Shown here in pieces: positions 24,224 to 33,293 of a DNA stretch of 62,702 nucleotides. Within the stretch, counting starts at the first letter, position 1. Every line of letters begins with the position of its first letter. The translations under genes were made by a program, and so were the position numbers. Source of the DNA: Halalkalibacillus halophilus DSM 18494 (GTDB taxonomy: Bacteria; Bacillota; Bacilli; Bacillales; Alkalibacillaceae); the NCBI RefSeq assembly GCF_000423105.1, contig NZ_AUHI01000016.1, positions 1 through 62,702 on the forward strand, in the 5' to 3' direction. The notes beneath the pieces were generated by a model, which did no database searches, was not told the DNA's origin, and saw only the letters and a list, made by a program, of their open reading frames with translations.

Positions 24224-25909
24224 ATGGAAGCTGTTCATATAACAATTAATGGAGAGATGTATGAAATTCCCGCTTATATTACTGTTTCCACTGCAATTAT
24301 GTATGCAAAAGGTATATCCTCTTATCGGCAAACCGAAGATGAAGAGGCGCGGGCACCTGTCTGCCAGATGGGTGTTTGTTTTGATTGCACCGTTCATATC
24401 TATAAAAAAGGTCGTGTTCGGGGGTGTATGATCGATGTTGAAGAAGGGATGCATATAACAACTAGTTCGGTCATGATGGAAACGGGCACTAATGTAGTTT
24501 CAGAGGGGAAGGCACCGGAATCATCAGAGGTAGAAGCAAGCTATGATGTTGCAATTATTGGTGCAGGTCCTGCTGGGATGGGCGTAGCTGATGAACTGTC
24601 TGCTTCTCATCAATCCGTTATTTTGATCGATGAACAAAAGCAAGCGGGAGGACAAATTTATCGGCAACCTTTTGAGAAGCGAGGGGAGGTAAATCCTCTA
24701 GTCTCTAAAGTAGAACAGCATGAATCAATCGATCATTGCTATGGCCATGCAGTTTGGTCCATCCATGCTTATACAGAAACAGACCAAATTACATCGGATC
24801 CTGAACAATATGCTTATTTTCGTCTATTCATGGAAAACTATCAAACGATTCTTGCTCGCCGGGTTGTATTGGCAACGGGAGCTTATGATCGATTGATTCC
24901 TATGAAAGGGTGGACTCTACCAGGGGTAATGAGCGCAGGTGGGATTCAGGTTTCTTTAAAAACACAAATGTACCTTCCAGGTCTATCCGTATTTCTTGCT
25001 GGTAGCCATCCATTTCTTTTTGTTGTGGCGAAAATGCTTGTTGATGCAGGAGTGGAAGTGAAAGGAATTGCAGTCGCTCCCTCTTATAAAGATCTTATCA
25101 AGTTATCGAAGCATGGGAGCGTGATGGTAAAACATCGTTCTAAGTTGCATGAACTTTTTGGAGCTTTGAGGACTTTACATAAAAATCATGTACCTATATG
25201 GTTCGATACTGTTCCTCAAGAAATTATTGGCGAGGGGAAAGTAGAAGTGGTGAAGATTAGGCCCGGAAATAAGTCTAGTAATCAACAAAAAACAATTGCC
25301 TGCGACTTGGTAGGAATGTGTTATGGATTTACCCCGGTATTAGATTTAGCTAAACAATTGGGTTGTAGGTTGGAACGGACATCACATGGGAGTAGGCATG
25401 TGGTTGTGGATTCCTATCAACAAACGTCCGTCAAAGGCGTCTATGCTGTAGGTGAGTTGACGAAGGTTGGTGGTGCGGAACGTTCGGAAGCAGATGGTCG
25501 ATTGCTGGGGGGAAGGTGGAGTCAAACTGAAGGAGCAAATAAGAAGCGGCAACTGCATTTAAAGGAAAAGGAAAAACGAAAATGGGATCGTTTTGCGGGT
25601 GTATTAACCGATTTAGAGTTAGTTGCTTGGAAGAAGGATGAGCTAACTACTTTTAATGATGCTCAAATCGTATGTAGATGTGAAAATATTTCAGTTAAGG
25701 ATATTAAAGAAACGATGAACAAAGATGCTTCACCTAATGAACTCAATACAATTAAGCTTGAAACGCGTTGCGGCATGGGGTTATGCCAAGGAAAGTATTG
25801 TGAGGAGAGTCTGTATCGTTTAACTAAGGAGATTCTAGGAAAAGCACCAAAGGATACGTACTTTAAAGGGCAATCTCCGGTTAAAGCCATCACCATTCGA
25901 AATCTCTAA
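24224..25909 (+). CDS. fused ferredoxin-like / NAD(P)-FAD oxidoreductase / BFD-type [2Fe-2S] subunit
   Basis: A 561-residue fusion. The first 80 residues are an HcnA-like [2Fe-2S] ferredoxin domain (APVCQMGVCFDCTVHI, then a later Cys in RGCMID). Residues about 105-440 form an HcnB/OoxA-like pyridine-nucleotide oxidoreductase (VAIIGAGPAGMGVADEL). The end carries a BFD-type cluster (IVCRCENIS and TRCGMGLCQGKYC). In Pseudomonas-type D-hydroxyproline dehydrogenases and HCN synthases the first two parts are separate subunits. ATG at 24224 has AAGGAGG upstream; the ATG at 24203 lacks a ribosome site. Last gene of the first catabolic operon. Confidence 0.88.
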   Translation: MEAVHITINGEMYEIPAYITVSTAIMYAKGISSYRQTEDEEARAPVCQMGVCFDCTVHIYKKGRVRGCMIDVEEGMHITTSSVMMETGTNVVSEGKAPESSEVEASYDVAIIGAGPAGMGVADELSASHQSVILIDEQKQAGGQIYRQPFEKRGEVNPLVSKVEQHESIDHCYGHAVWSIHAYTETDQITSDPEQYAYFRLFMENYQTILARRVVLATGAYDRLIPMKGWTLPGVMSAGGIQVSLKTQMYLPGLSVFLAGSHPFLFVVAKMLVDAGVEVKGIAVAPSYKDLIKLSKHGSVMVKHRSKLHELFGALRTLHKNHVPIWFDTVPQEIIGEGKVEVVKIRPGNKSSNQQKTIACDLVGMCYGFTPVLDLAKQLGCRLERTSHGSRHVVVDSYQQTSVKGVYAVGELTKVGGAERSEADGRLLGGRWSQTEGANKKRQLHLKEKEKRKWDRFAGVLTDLELVAWKKDELTTFNDAQIVCRCENISVKDIKETMNKDASPNELNTIKLETRCGMGLCQGKYCEESLYRLTKEILGKAPKDTYFKGQSPVKAITIRNL

Positions 25910-25929
25910 AATTAAATAGTCCAAATTAA

Positions 25930-25969
25930 AGTGTGGTACGCCTTTTGAGGAGGGGTGCTATGCTTTTTT
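25930..25969 (+). terminator. terminator of the 19403-25909 operon
   Basis: A wobble-rich 10-bp stem (AGTGTGGTAC / GTGCTATGCT) is followed by six T. Confidence 0.5.
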
Positions 25970-25981
25970 AATTTAGAAAAT

Positions 25982-26020
25982 AAAAAATTCTCGCACTTGG
26001 TATTAAACCAAGTGCGAGAA
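25982..26020 (-). terminator. terminator of the peptide-binding protein gene
   Basis: On the minus strand a 13-bp perfect stem (TTCTCGCACTTGG / CCAAGTGCGAGAA) with a 7-base loop is followed by TTTTTTA. It lies 12 bases after the stop of the binding-protein gene. Confidence 0.9.
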
Positions 26021-26032
26021 TGAAGAGAAGAC

Positions 26033-27718
26033 TTATTCAACTGTTACATCGTTAAATTGGTAAATACCGTTCGGTGCAACGCCGAATCCTTCGATCGAAT
26101 CACTAACACCTAAAAGATATTCTGTATGGTTCACAAATACCATTGGTGCTTTTTGAATTAACATTTCGGATGCTTCCGAATATAGTTCCATACGTGTATC
26201 TAGATCTGCTTCTCGTCGAGCTTCATCTAAAATCTCATCTACTTCTGGATCATCAAAGAATGTCATGTTACCCGGCATTCCGTGGTTATCAGAGTGGAAG
26301 AGTAAGTGTGTAGAGTAGTCTCCGTCCATTGTCGGTGTCGACCACCCAAGTATAAACATTTCCGTTTGACCTTCTGCAGCATCCTCGATAAATGCTCCAA
26401 ACTCCATTCCTTCAATGTTTACAGTGATATTAAGTTCAGATAGTGCACTTTCAGCATAGGTTGCCATGTTCATACGCTGTGGGTTATCACTATTTGTTTT
26501 CAAGCTGATTTCAAATCCATCTCCATAACCAGCCTCTTCTAATAATGATTGAGCTTCTTCTAGGTCATAACCAAGTCCTTCTATATCTTCATCATGTCCT
26601 AGTACACCAGGAGGAATTGGACCGGTAGCTGGAATACTAGTTCCATCGTATATACCATCAATGATCTGAGATTGATCAATAGCTAATGAAATCGCACGTC
26701 GAACTCGCTCATCATTCAGTGGCTCTACCTGTGTATTAAAGGCAATAAAGTTTAAGGATGTTGAACTTTCTTGTAAGACAGAAGTTCCGTCCATTTCAGA
26801 TACACGATCAATATTGTCTGGTTCAATTGCGTCTGCAATGTGTACTGCTCCTGTTTCAAGCTCTGCTAAACGAGTACTTGTTTCAGGAATTGTTCGGAAA
26901 GTGATTGTTTCTATTTCTGCTACGTCACCCCAATAATCGTCATTTCGTGCAAGAACGATTTGATCTCCTGGAGTGTAAGTATCAAACATGAATGGTCCTG
27001 TGCCGATTGGGTTGGAGTTGATGTATTGATCAATTTCGTCTCCCGACTCAACGGCTTCTGCATCTGCCTCAATAATTTCACCAGACATAATACTCGTATT
27101 ATTATGAGCTAAGTGGTTAAGAATTGGCGAGAATGCATACTGAAGAGTTACTTCGAGTGTATACTCATCTACAGCTTCTACAGTGTCAATTGCACTTACG
27201 ATAGAAGCCCCTTGAGAACCGATCTCCTCATCTAATAAGCGGTCGAAGTTCATCTTAACAACTTCTGCATTTAAGTCTGATCCGTCATGGAAAGTTACAC
27301 CTTCACGAATCTCAAACTGCCAAGTAGTCTCATCAAGTTGTTCCCAGTTAGTAGCTAGGTTTTCTTGAGGGTTTCCTTCATCATCTAGTGTAATCAGAGT
27401 TTCGTAAATATTTGATCGAACGTTTCCAGATGGAACATCATTCGAACCGTGTGCTGATAAAGATGATAATTCAGCTGGTACAGCAATTACTACATTTTCC
27501 TCTCCGTCCCCTTCACTTGCTGCATCATCTTCCGTAGAAGAGTCATCCTCTTCACCTGATGCCTCATCGTCTTCAGAAGATGAGTCTTCTTCCTCTGAAG
27601 CTGAATCATCTGTTGATCCTTCTGATTCTTCCGGCTCGCCATCTCCAGCACATGCCGCTAGAAACATCGCAAGGACAAGGAAAAGAGCCAGCAACCATGC
27701 CAAATTCTTTGATCGCAT
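26033..27718 (-). CDS. peptide ABC transporter substrate-binding lipoprotein (SBP_bac_5)
   Basis: A 561-residue lipoprotein. The signal sequence ends in a lipobox (FLAACAGDG, Cys at about 23). A long Asp/Glu/Ser linker (about 25-75) follows, as usual in halophilic Bacillaceae. The rest is the extracytoplasmic solute-binding family 5 fold (NIYETLITLDDEGNPQENLA; FEIREGVTFHDGS; RRAISLAIDQSQI), known for dipeptide, oligopeptide and nickel transporters. It is transcribed away from the permease/ATPase genes at 28069-31946, which it probably serves, and has its own terminator. Confidence 0.93.
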   Translation of the reverse strand: MRSKNLAWLLALFLVLAMFLAACAGDGEPEESEGSTDDSASEEEDSSSEDDEASGEEDDSSTEDDAASEGDGEENVVIAVPAELSSLSAHGSNDVPSGNVRSNIYETLITLDDEGNPQENLATNWEQLDETTWQFEIREGVTFHDGSDLNAEVVKMNFDRLLDEEIGSQGASIVSAIDTVEAVDEYTLEVTLQYAFSPILNHLAHNNTSIMSGEIIEADAEAVESGDEIDQYINSNPIGTGPFMFDTYTPGDQIVLARNDDYWGDVAEIETITFRTIPETSTRLAELETGAVHIADAIEPDNIDRVSEMDGTSVLQESSTSLNFIAFNTQVEPLNDERVRRAISLAIDQSQIIDGIYDGTSIPATGPIPPGVLGHDEDIEGLGYDLEEAQSLLEEAGYGDGFEISLKTNSDNPQRMNMATYAESALSELNITVNIEGMEFGAFIEDAAEGQTEMFILGWSTPTMDGDYSTHLLFHSDNHGMPGNMTFFDDPEVDEILDEARREADLDTRMELYSEASEMLIQKAPMVFVNHTEYLLGVSDSIEGFGVAPNGIYQFNDVTVE

Positions 27719-28068
27719 TATAATACCCCCTAAAAGTTTTTAACCTTCGCTCAAATAGTGTTTTAAATTATTTGAATATTGCGAGATTAATTAACAATAT
27801 AAGCGATTGCTAAAGATAAAACTATAAAAAATTTTACAAACTTAAAAATGTCTTTACAAGTAATCAGTGTCGTTTCTTTTGATATATATAGGAAATTATT
27901 CTTCCTAATAAGTTTTTAAATATCAACAATTGAGACAAAAACAAAACTTTATGTGAGTTTGTAAAAAATTATATAGTTTTCGTTCACAAGAGGGTGGTAG
28001 AATTTTTTTAAATAAAGAATTTTGAAAATTCAAAAGAGAATGAAGTTTAAGTTATTGGAGGAATACTT
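27719..28068. promoter_or_regulatory. divergent control region of the peptide transporter
   Basis: 350 bases without a gene between the divergent binding-protein and permease genes; both promoters must lie here. Two inverted repeats stand out: TCAAATA / TATTTGA at 27751-27775, near the binding-protein start, and the perfect palindrome GAATTTTGAAAATTC at 28017-28031, near the permease start. The second resembles a CodY box with two centre bases missing. No confident -35/-10 pair was found. Confidence 0.4.
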
Positions 28069-28974
28069 ATGGCTAACCAAGATGAGAAGTTAGTGAAATC
28101 AGAGGCATCGTTTATGCGGCTACGAACAAGCCCGAAGATGAGAAGTTTAAAAGGATTTTATCGAAAGTTGAAAAGAAATAGAGCTGCATTGGTTGGGGGT
28201 TACCTCATTATTTTATTAATGATTATTGCCACCATCGGCCCATTTTTTCTTAGCCATGGAATTAATGACGTAGATTATACGGTCCGTCTTCAACCACCTA
28301 GCTCAGAATTTTGGTTAGGCACAGATCATAACGGTAGGGATATATTCTCTCGGATTATATACGGTGCTCAAATTACATTAATTGTAGGTTTTCTTTCCGT
28401 AATCTTTGGTGGGGTTGCAGGAGTGGTAATTGGAATTGTGTCTGGTTACTACGGAGGGAAAATTGATGCGGTGATTATGCGAATTATGGATGTGCTTTTA
28501 GCGTTCCCTGGAATTTTATTAGCATTAGCTATTGTGAGCATTTTAGGTCCAAGTATTATTAATGTGATTTATGCCGTAGCGATATATTCAGTTCCATCAT
28601 TTGCTCGTATTGTAAGAGGCTCGACATTAGCGACCAAGGAGCTTGAATATGTAGATGCATCTCGTGCATTAGGTGCTAGTGATTTTCGCTTGATATTCAA
28701 ACATATCCTGCCAAACGTCACTTCTCCACTAATTGTCCAAGCGACTTTATCTATTGCAACAGCAATATTAACAGCAAGCGGACTTTCCTTTCTTGGATTA
28801 GGAGCACAACCACCTTCTCCTGAGTGGGGTGCGATGCTAAACGATGGAAGAGGGTACATGTATGATTCAGGCTACATTGCATTATTTCCAGGTCTCGCGA
28901 TTGTCTTAGCCGTACTAGCTTTTAATCTATTTGGAGATGGCATTCGAGATGCTTTAGATCCAAAGACAAAATAA
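28069..28974 (+). CDS. peptide ABC transporter permease, DppC/OppC type
   Basis: A 301-residue inner-membrane permease with six helices. It has the OppC N-terminal domain (NRAALVGGYLIILLMIIATI), the WLGTDHNGRDIFSRI stretch and the EAA loop (YVDASRALGASDFRLIFKHI) that docks on the ATPase. It is the first gene of the transporter operon (C-B-D-F order) with a GGAGG box. It works with the lipoprotein at 26033-27718. Confidence 0.93.
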   Translation: MANQDEKLVKSEASFMRLRTSPKMRSLKGFYRKLKRNRAALVGGYLIILLMIIATIGPFFLSHGINDVDYTVRLQPPSSEFWLGTDHNGRDIFSRIIYGAQITLIVGFLSVIFGGVAGVVIGIVSGYYGGKIDAVIMRIMDVLLAFPGILLALAIVSILGPSIINVIYAVAIYSVPSFARIVRGSTLATKELEYVDASRALGASDFRLIFKHILPNVTSPLIVQATLSIATAILTASGLSFLGLGAQPPSPEWGAMLNDGRGYMYDSGYIALFPGLAIVLAVLAFNLFGDGIRDALDPKTK

Positions 28975-28993
28975 TCACGGGGAAGGTGAAAAC

Positions 28994-29914
28994 ATGTTCA
29001 AATTTATTGTACGTAGGTTACTTCAGTTGATTCCTGTTTTATTTGGAGTCACACTGCTTGTCTTTTTAATGCTACATATTACACCCGGAAATCCAGCAGC
29101 AATATTAGCTGGAGAAGGTGCGAGTCAAGAGACAATTGACAACGTTGCAAACCGGTTAGGGCTGAATGAACCACTTCATATGCAATACATTTACTTCGTT
29201 ATGGACGCCATTCGATTAGATTTTGGAACTTCGTGGAGAACTGGTATGCCAGTAGCTGACGAAATTGGCTCAAGATTTTGGGTAACCGTTGAACTGGCGG
29301 TTTACAGTACTATTTTAAGTGTATTTATTGGAATAATCGCAGGGGTTATATCTGCTGTACGTCGATACTCATTCACGGACGTTGGAATTATGTTACTAGC
29401 ATTATTCGGACTATCCATGCCGAACTTTTGGTTAGGGCTAATGTTAATGCAATGGTTTGCCGTTCAGCTTATGTGGGTGCCTGCATCCGGCTGGGGAAGT
29501 GCTTCGCAAGTTATTCTACCTGTGATTGCATTAGGCACGGCGGGAGCAGCAATTATAGCAAGAATGACACGTTCTAGCATGCTTGAAGTCATCTCACAAG
29601 ATTATATTCGGACTGCTCGAGCTAAAGGCACAAAGGAAAGAGTTGTTATATACCGTCACGCCCTCCGAAATGCGTTAATACCAGTAGTTACCGTTGTAGG
29701 ACTTCAGTTCGGATATTTACTAGGCGGAGCAGTTTTAACGGAGACCGTGTTTGCAATTAATGGACTTGGAAGGTTAGTTGTAGATCGAATCGCATCACGT
29801 GATTTCCCAGTGATTCAAGCATCGGTTTTAATTATTGCCACGTTATTTGTATTCGTTAACTTCTTAGTTGATATCTCTTATCGACTGCTTAATAAGCGAA
29901 TTGATTTGGATTAG
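28994..29914 (+). CDS. peptide ABC transporter permease, DppB/OppB type
   Basis: A 306-residue permease with six helices, the typical N-terminus (FIVRRLLQLIPVLFGVTLLV) and the EAA loop (YIRTARAKGTKERVVIYRHA). It forms the heterodimeric pore with the DppC-type protein encoded 19 bases upstream. The downstream ATPase genes follow closely. Confidence 0.93.
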   Translation: MFKFIVRRLLQLIPVLFGVTLLVFLMLHITPGNPAAILAGEGASQETIDNVANRLGLNEPLHMQYIYFVMDAIRLDFGTSWRTGMPVADEIGSRFWVTVELAVYSTILSVFIGIIAGVISAVRRYSFTDVGIMLLALFGLSMPNFWLGLMLMQWFAVQLMWVPASGWGSASQVILPVIALGTAGAAIIARMTRSSMLEVISQDYIRTARAKGTKERVVIYRHALRNALIPVVTVVGLQFGYLLGGAVLTETVFAINGLGRLVVDRIASRDFPVIQASVLIIATLFVFVNFLVDISYRLLNKRIDLD

Positions 29915-29932
29915 GAGGAAGAGGTGAACAAA

Positions 29933-30955
29933 ATGACTGTTGAAAATATCTTAGAAATTAAAAACTTAAAAACATATTTTTCATTAGATAAAGATCGTGT
30001 AGTCAAAGCAGTAGATGGTGTTTCTTACGTTGTTCCAAAGGGTAAAACGCTAGGCATAGTCGGGGAATCGGGTTCTGGTAAAAGTATCACGGCTTTAAGT
30101 GTCCTACGTTTAGTGGATGAACCTGGAGAAATCGTAGACGGAGAAATTTTATTCAAAGGAGAAGATTTGGTTAAGAAGAAAGTGTCTGAGATGCGTAAGA
30201 TCAGAGGAAATCAAATCTCGATGATCTTTCAAGAACCGATGACGTCTCTAAACCCTGTCCACTCTGTGGGAAAACAAATTAAAGAAACTCTCCATATACA
30301 TGAGGATTTAATCAGACAAGAGGCCAATCATAAAGCATTGGATTTATTAAAATTAGTAGGAATTCCGTCGCCAGAAAAGCGATTGACACAGTATCCGTTT
30401 GAATTATCTGGTGGTATGCGACAGCGCGTGATGATTGCTATTGCCCTTGCATGTAACCCTGAATTATTAATTGCAGATGAGCCAACTACTGCTTTAGATG
30501 TGACTATTCAAGCGCAAATATTAGAGCTAATCAAGGAACTTCAGGCGGAACTTCATATGTCGGTTATGCTCATTACGCATGATTTAGGTGTAGTGGCAGA
30601 AACATGTGATTTTGTTGCGGTAATGTATGCGGGAAAAGTTGTTGAATATGCCGATGTAGATACGTTGTTTGAAAGTCCGAAACACCCTTACACAGTAGGC
30701 CTATTAAATTCCCTTCCGCGTCATGACATTAAAATGGAAGAGTTGACACCGATTAAAGGGATGGTACCTAGTCCATTCGAGATGCCAGAGGGTTGTCGAT
30801 TTGCACCTAGGTGTCCGTTTGCTACTGCGCTTTGTCAGGAGAAGTTGCCTGATCTTGAAAAGAAGGAAAATGGTCAAGAAGTAAGATGTTGGATATACAC
30901 AGATGAATGGGATGGAGAGGAAGTGAAAGTTTATGAACCAAACGCAACTACTTAA
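29933..30955 (+). CDS. peptide ABC transporter ATPase, DppD/OppD type
   Basis: A 340-residue ATPase with Walker A (GESGSGKS), signature (LSGGMRQRV), Walker B (LLIADEPTTALD) and the family C-terminal cysteine-rich tail (CRFAPRCPFATALC), which in OppD/DppD proteins can hold an Fe-S cluster. I chose ATG at 29933; GTG at 29924 with AGGAGG is also possible. Its end overlaps the next ATPase gene by 23 bases. Confidence 0.93.
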   Translation: MTVENILEIKNLKTYFSLDKDRVVKAVDGVSYVVPKGKTLGIVGESGSGKSITALSVLRLVDEPGEIVDGEILFKGEDLVKKKVSEMRKIRGNQISMIFQEPMTSLNPVHSVGKQIKETLHIHEDLIRQEANHKALDLLKLVGIPSPEKRLTQYPFELSGGMRQRVMIAIALACNPELLIADEPTTALDVTIQAQILELIKELQAELHMSVMLITHDLGVVAETCDFVAVMYAGKVVEYADVDTLFESPKHPYTVGLLNSLPRHDIKMEELTPIKGMVPSPFEMPEGCRFAPRCPFATALCQEKLPDLEKKENGQEVRCWIYTDEWDGEEVKVYEPNATT

Positions 30956-31946
30956 AATTAACGGGCTAAAACAATACTTTCCGATTCGCGGTGGATTCTT
31001 TGGGCGAAAAGTTAATGACGTAAAAGCAGTCGATGATATTAGTTTTGAAATTAATAAAGGAGAGGCAGTCTCTATAGTCGGTGAATCTGGGTGTGGGAAA
31101 TCGACAACTGGTCGAGCTATTTTGCGATTAGATGAGCCAACGGAAGGTACGATTGAATTTAACGGTGTCGATCTTCTTTCTCTAAAACGAAAGGACATGA
31201 AAAAGGCACGAAAGGATTTGCAAATCATCTTTCAAGACCCTTATGCTTCTTTGAATCCTAGATTAACTGTCCGTCAAATTATATATGAGTCAATGGATAT
31301 TCAAAAACATGTGAAGCGTCAGGACCGGGAAGCTAGAATGTTTGAGTTACTTGAATTAGTTGGATTGCAACGGCATCAAGCAGACCTATTCCCACATGAA
31401 TTCTCCGGAGGTCAACGTCAACGAGTAGGCATCGCTCGAGCTCTATCAGTTGATCCGAAGTTGATTGTTTGTGATGAAGCGGTATCTGCTCTGGATGTAT
31501 CGATACAAGCGCAAGTATTGAATTTACTGAAGAAACTTCAAAAAGAGATGGAACTTACGTATTTGTTTATTTCTCATGATTTGGGTGTGGTGCGACATAT
31601 TTCTGACCGAATCATTGTTATGTATCTAGGTAAAATAGTTGAAATTGGTGACAATGAATCTATCTTCGAAAATCCTAAGCATCCATATACCAAAGCTTTG
31701 CTATCAGCAATACCTGTTCCGAACCCGAAAAAGAAAAGTGAGCGCATCTTGCTAGAAGGGGATGTACCATCTCCAATTGATCCGCCGCAGGGTTGTCGTT
31801 TTCATACGCGTTGTCCCTTTGCAACCGACTTATGTAAAGAAGAGACCCCACAATTACGAACGACGGATGGTATGACAGAAAATCATCAAGCTGCATGTCA
31901 TTATATTAACGAAATAGATTTTGAAAAGGTCAAAGCGCGAGTGTAA
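30933..31946 (+). CDS. peptide ABC transporter ATPase, DppF/OppF type
   Basis: A 337-residue ATPase with Walker A (GESGCGKST), signature (FSGGQRQRV), Walker B (LIVCDEAVSALD) and the C-terminal Cys motif (CRFHTRCPFATDLC). It pairs with the DppD-type ATPase to drive the permease. It overlaps that gene by 23 bases and is followed after 27 bases by an M20 peptidase gene, so transport and cleavage are co-expressed. Confidence 0.93.
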   Translation: MNQTQLLKINGLKQYFPIRGGFFGRKVNDVKAVDDISFEINKGEAVSIVGESGCGKSTTGRAILRLDEPTEGTIEFNGVDLLSLKRKDMKKARKDLQIIFQDPYASLNPRLTVRQIIYESMDIQKHVKRQDREARMFELLELVGLQRHQADLFPHEFSGGQRQRVGIARALSVDPKLIVCDEAVSALDVSIQAQVLNLLKKLQKEMELTYLFISHDLGVVRHISDRIIVMYLGKIVEIGDNESIFENPKHPYTKALLSAIPVPNPKKKSERILLEGDVPSPIDPPQGCRFHTRCPFATDLCKEETPQLRTTDGMTENHQAACHYINEIDFEKVKARV

Positions 31947-31973
31947 ATCTGTTAGTGAAAGGAGGAGGGCAAA

Positions 31974-33293
31974 ATGACATCCTTACAACAAGAAGCGGTT
32001 GCTGTTTTGCAACAACTCATAAAAATCGATACGAGCAATCCTTCGAAAACGGAATGGGAAGCGTTACGCTATTTAGAATCGATTGCTGAACGAGAAGGGT
32101 TGTCGACACAATTAGTGGAAACTGCTCCCCAAAGAGGAAATTTGGAGATCTTTTTAAAAAAAGATACCCCTTCAGACCTTCTACTTTTATCACATGTGGA
32201 CGTAGTTCCAGCGGAGACAAGCGCTTGGACTCACCCGCCTTTTTCAGGGGTGGTCCAAGATGGATGGATTTGGGGTAGAGGAACTATTGATACAAAGCAA
32301 TTAACGGTGATCCATCTGTTTACATTGGTTCATTTAAAGAGAAATGGAATTCAATTACCAATTCAAATGCTTGTGACATCGGATGAAGAACAGGGGAGCA
32401 AGGAAGGGCTTTTACGTTACATAGAAAAAAAGCCTGATGTTTTTCGAGACTTAACGGTACTTAATGAAGGGGGAGGTTTTCCAGTACTTGTGAACAATCA
32501 ACCTTTTCATTTAGTAGAACTAGGACAAAAAGGAGTAGCTCGTATAAGCGTACGGGTGAAACCATCCAAATCATCCAACCCTTATATGCCCGATCATCAG
32601 GCATTAACAGACTTATCTACAGTGATGAAACGTATACAAAGAATATCGAACGATACATTGCCTGAAACGGTTCGTTTGATGTTTGAGATTATCGCAGAAG
32701 CGACAAACACGTCGTTTCAAGTAGAGAATGCAGACCAGTTTATTGCAGCTCATTTACCTTCCCATTTGGAACGTATGATGCGTGCTATGACACGGACAAC
32801 TTTTTCATTTACACAATTGAAGGCGGGCGTACAAACTGACCTACCTGAAGGAGGGTATGAAACGATTATTGATTGTCGAACGCTCCCTAAAGTAACTTAC
32901 GAACAACTAAAAGAACACTTTGATAAAGCGTTACAGGAGATCGACGGAAGCTTTGAGATTTTATCCTTTTCTCAAGGATATGAAACCCCCGTGGATCAAA
33001 ACCAATTAAATTCATTAGAATTCATCTTACAAAAGAATCTACCAGGACACCGAGTCGTACCATACTTATCTATTGGAAGTAGTGATGGAAGGCATATAGC
33101 CCCTTTAGGAGCACATGTTTATGGCTATTGTCCAACAGATGTGGATATGCCATTTGATGAAGTCATTCAACGTGTTCACGGGGTCGATGAGCGTATTTCA
33201 ATTAGATCTTTTACATTAGGTTTGGAGCAAATGATTCACATAGTGCAAGAAATGAGTGGAGGAGGGGTGCAAGATGCAATTAGGCGATCCTGA
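31974..33293 (+). CDS. M20-family peptidase/deacylase (ArgE/DapE-like)
   Basis: A 439-residue enzyme with metal-site motifs LLSHVDVVPA (His, Asp), WGRGTIDTKQL (Asp), TSDEEQGSK (Glu pair) and NEGGGFPV. The usual D(M/D)KG is DTKQ here, shared with the second copy at 34491-35759. Family members remove amino acids from dipeptides or acylated amino acids. It sits between the transporter ATPase and an M24 peptidase and overlaps the latter by 20 bases, forming the second M20-M24 pair of the cluster. Substrate unknown. Confidence 0.87.
   Translation: MTSLQQEAVAVLQQLIKIDTSNPSKTEWEALRYLESIAEREGLSTQLVETAPQRGNLEIFLKKDTPSDLLLLSHVDVVPAETSAWTHPPFSGVVQDGWIWGRGTIDTKQLTVIHLFTLVHLKRNGIQLPIQMLVTSDEEQGSKEGLLRYIEKKPDVFRDLTVLNEGGGFPVLVNNQPFHLVELGQKGVARISVRVKPSKSSNPYMPDHQALTDLSTVMKRIQRISNDTLPETVRLMFEIIAEATNTSFQVENADQFIAAHLPSHLERMMRAMTRTTFSFTQLKAGVQTDLPEGGYETIIDCRTLPKVTYEQLKEHFDKALQEIDGSFEILSFSQGYETPVDQNQLNSLEFILQKNLPGHRVVPYLSIGSSDGRHIAPLGAHVYGYCPTDVDMPFDEVIQRVHGVDERISIRSFTLGLEQMIHIVQEMSGGGVQDAIRRS

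Noticed and set aside
28017..28031. firm CodY box
   Set aside because: The palindrome lacks the two centre bases of the CodY consensus, so it is listed only as an unassigned inverted repeat.
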